Assembly: GCA_964351885.1 (NCBI GenBank) | Contig: CAYGPP010000027.1 | Span: 1-34,109, forward strand | From: Marinoscillum sp964351885 | GTDB taxonomy: Bacteria; Bacteroidota; Bacteroidia; Cytophagales; Cyclobacteriaceae | Length of the DNA: 34,109 nt | Direction of reading: 5' to 3' | Notes under the pieces: generated by a model | What the model was told of the DNA's origin: nothing | Database searches by the model: none | What the model saw: the letters and a program-made list of their open reading frames with translations, nothing else | Translations under genes and position numbers: made by a program | In this document: positions 33,408 to 34,109 of the stretch, piece by piece | Layout of the letters: each line of letters starts with the position of its first letter | How positions within the stretch are numbered: the stretch's first letter is position 1

Positions 33408-33429
33408 AGTAAACACCATTGTGTTTACT
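33408..33429. repeat. 22-nt perfect inverted repeat in the ridA leader
   Basis: AGTAAACAC-CATT-GTGTTTACT has 9-bp arms and a 4-nt loop, 44 nt before the ridA ATG. It could be an RNA hairpin in the leader or a DNA operator. No T run follows, so it is not a simple terminator. Confidence 0.6.
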
Positions 33430-33473
33430 GAATTGTTGTGAGCAAGCTGAACAAAACAAACAATATTCAAAAA

Positions 33474-33854
33474 ATGAAGAAAGAAACGTATTCATCAGAC
33501 GCCCCTTGGGAATCGATTATTGGCTACTATAGAGCCATTAAGTTTGGAAATACGGTAGAAGTAGCGGGTACAACCGCTGTAAATGAAGAAGGAGCCGTAG
33601 AGAGCCATGAGTATTTTGATCAGACCCTATTTATTCTGAACAAGATTGAAAGTGCATTAAAGCATTTTGGCTACAACAGAGAGGACATCATCAGAACCAG
33701 AATATTCGTCTGTGATATTCGGAAATGGGAAGAAGTTGCAAAAGCACATTTAGAATTTTTCCAGTCAGCTATGCCAGTAAACACATTGGTTGAGACATCA
33801 GGTCTTATTCGTGATGACCTTTTTGTAGAAATCGAGGCTAAAGCAATAAAATAA
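33474..33854 (+). CDS. RidA/YjgF/YER057c-family protein lacking the canonical Arg
   Basis: The frame opens at a GTG (33438), but the ATG at 33474 gives the usual N-terminus (MKKETYSSDAPWE) and 126 aa. The chorismate-mutase-like fold segments are present (GYYRAIKFGNTVEVAGTT, FDQTLFILNKIESALK, RTRIFVCDI, LFVEIEAKAIK). In E. coli RidA the deaminase arginine (Arg105) sits in a PAR motif; here the same place reads PVNT, with Asn103. It therefore belongs to a Rid subgroup that probably lacks 2-aminoacrylate/enamine deaminase activity. The substrate is unknown. A symporter gene starts 5 nt after its stop, so the two are co-transcribed, which hints that the Rid protein acts on a compound imported by that transporter (inference). 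Confidence 0.88.
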   Translation: MKKETYSSDAPWESIIGYYRAIKFGNTVEVAGTTAVNEEGAVESHEYFDQTLFILNKIESALKHFGYNREDIIRTRIFVCDIRKWEEVAKAHLEFFQSAMPVNTLVETSGLIRDDLFVEIEAKAIK

Positions 33855-33859
33855 GAATC

Positions 33860-34109
33860 ATGATTACATATATATCTCTTCTTCTTCTACTTGTCGCCAT
33901 AATCGCCTTTATCGGAGGTTTTACATCTATTAGAAAGACTAGAACCGCATCAGCATTCTTTTTACTTGATGGCAGTTTGAAGCTGCCTTCTTTTATTGGG
34001 ACTATGACCGCTTCTAACTTGTCATTAGGAAATATGATTTTTGTCTGTGCAATTTGGGGCTATTACTTCGGTGTTAGTGGTGCTTTTTGGGTAGGTATTA
34101 CCATTACTC
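33860..34109 (+). CDS. Sodium:solute symporter-like membrane protein, cut by the window end
   Basis: From ATG 33860 the frame stays open for 83 codons to the window edge. It encodes a hydrophobic first helix (MITYISLLLLLVAIIAFIGG), a short basic-polar loop (TSIRKTRTASAFFLLDGSLK) and then GTMTASNLSLGNMIFVCAIW, a pattern like the TM1 region of the SSS (sodium:solute symporter) family, whose members keep a T-S-N-x-S-x-GN-type stretch. Without the rest of the gene the substrate cannot be named. It begins 5 nt after the ridA-like stop. Confidence 0.6.
   Translation, partial: MITYISLLLLLVAIIAFIGGFTSIRKTRTASAFFLLDGSLKLPSFIGTMTASNLSLGNMIFVCAIWGYYFGVSGAFWVGITIT

Larger units (their letters stand above)
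33217..33473. other. Non-coding region before ridA: promoter, leader with several dyads
   Basis: No convincing protein-coding frame is seen in this 257-nt stretch. It holds a promoter (33264-33294) and, in the predicted leader, a palindrome CTTTAATTAAAG (33373-33384) and an enclosing pair ATCAG/CTGAT (33367-33371, 33391-33395). It also holds repeated half-sites GTGTTTAT (33319-33326), GTAAAC (33335-33340), and a perfect dyad at 33408-33429 built on the same half-site. The leader would be unusually long (~170 nt) for this window. Confidence 0.55.

Noticed and set aside
1..34109. CRISPR arrays, insertion sequences, prophage, defence or toxin-antitoxin systems
   Set aside because: No repeat-spacer pattern, transposase, terminal inverted repeats or characteristic proteins were found; the genes are ordinary core families.

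Overview
The window looks like a chromosomal segment of a marine-type Bacteroidota, most likely Cytophagales. The basis is an approximately 2,400-residue SprA (type IX secretion translocon), an archaeal/eukaryote-like ProRS, an OmpP1/FadL porin, Bacteroidota-restricted families (DUF4292, DUF4837, DoxX of the BT_3928 type), weak Shine-Dalgarno signals and several promoters of the Bacteroidota form TTG-N19-TAnnTTTG. I saw no rRNA, tRNA, CRISPR array, insertion sequence, phage gene or compositional island. This reads as conserved core genome, so any novelty lies mainly in uncharacterised core families and in regulatory DNA.

Layout. 1-2.1 kb (minus): a window-edge NfeD fragment and proS. 2.1-5.2 kb (plus): a secreted Ser/Arg/Gly-rich low-complexity protein and an OmpP1/FadL-like outer-membrane protein. 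5.2-7.3 kb (minus): DUF1599, a DoxX/MauE-like membrane protein and aroK, coupled by 4-nt overlaps. 7.4-9.1 kb (plus): folP and cdaA (c-di-AMP synthase), also overlapping. 9.1-11.6 kb: threonine catabolism, with kbl and a small unknown gene on minus and SDR-type tdh divergent on plus. 11.7-21.5 kb (plus): a crotonase, a MOP-family flippase, a sugar nucleotidyltransferase, a TPR protein, DUF4292 lipoprotein, a degenerate EnvC-like LytM protein, TatA, a MltD-like lytic transglycosylase and DUF4837 lipoprotein. 21.5-32.4 kb (plus): maeB, ruvA, sprA, gcvH, vanZ. 32.5-34.1 kb (plus): a TonB-type energy transducer closed by a clear terminator, then a structured 257-nt non-coding leader before a RidA-family gene and a truncated sodium:solute symporter.

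How the genes fit together. Tdh and Kbl turn threonine into glycine plus acetyl-CoA, and GcvH belongs to the glycine cleavage system that can use the glycine. MaeB feeds pyruvate and carries a phosphotransacetylase-like domain that appears catalytically dead, so it is probably an acetyl-CoA sensor. AroK and FolP serve chorismate and folate synthesis. The 12.5-21.5 kb block is an envelope-assembly neighbourhood, and SprA and TonB add outer-membrane secretion and energised import.

Most interesting observations: (i) DUF4292 has a LolB-like pattern and could be an outer-membrane lipoprotein acceptor; (ii) a perfect 18-bp palindrome spans both stop codons of the convergent cdaA and kbl genes, making both proteins end in Val-Leu-Ser; (iii) five contiguous genes, DUF1599/doxX/aroK and folP/cdaA, all appear to use non-ATG starts; (iv) the ridA leader holds four half-sites able to pair in alternative ways; (v) dyads sit on or beside the -7 boxes of proS, gcvH and tonB; (vi) key catalytic residues are missing in EnvC, the MaeB PTA domain and RidA. 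All functions are inferred by reading the sequence; no database search was run.
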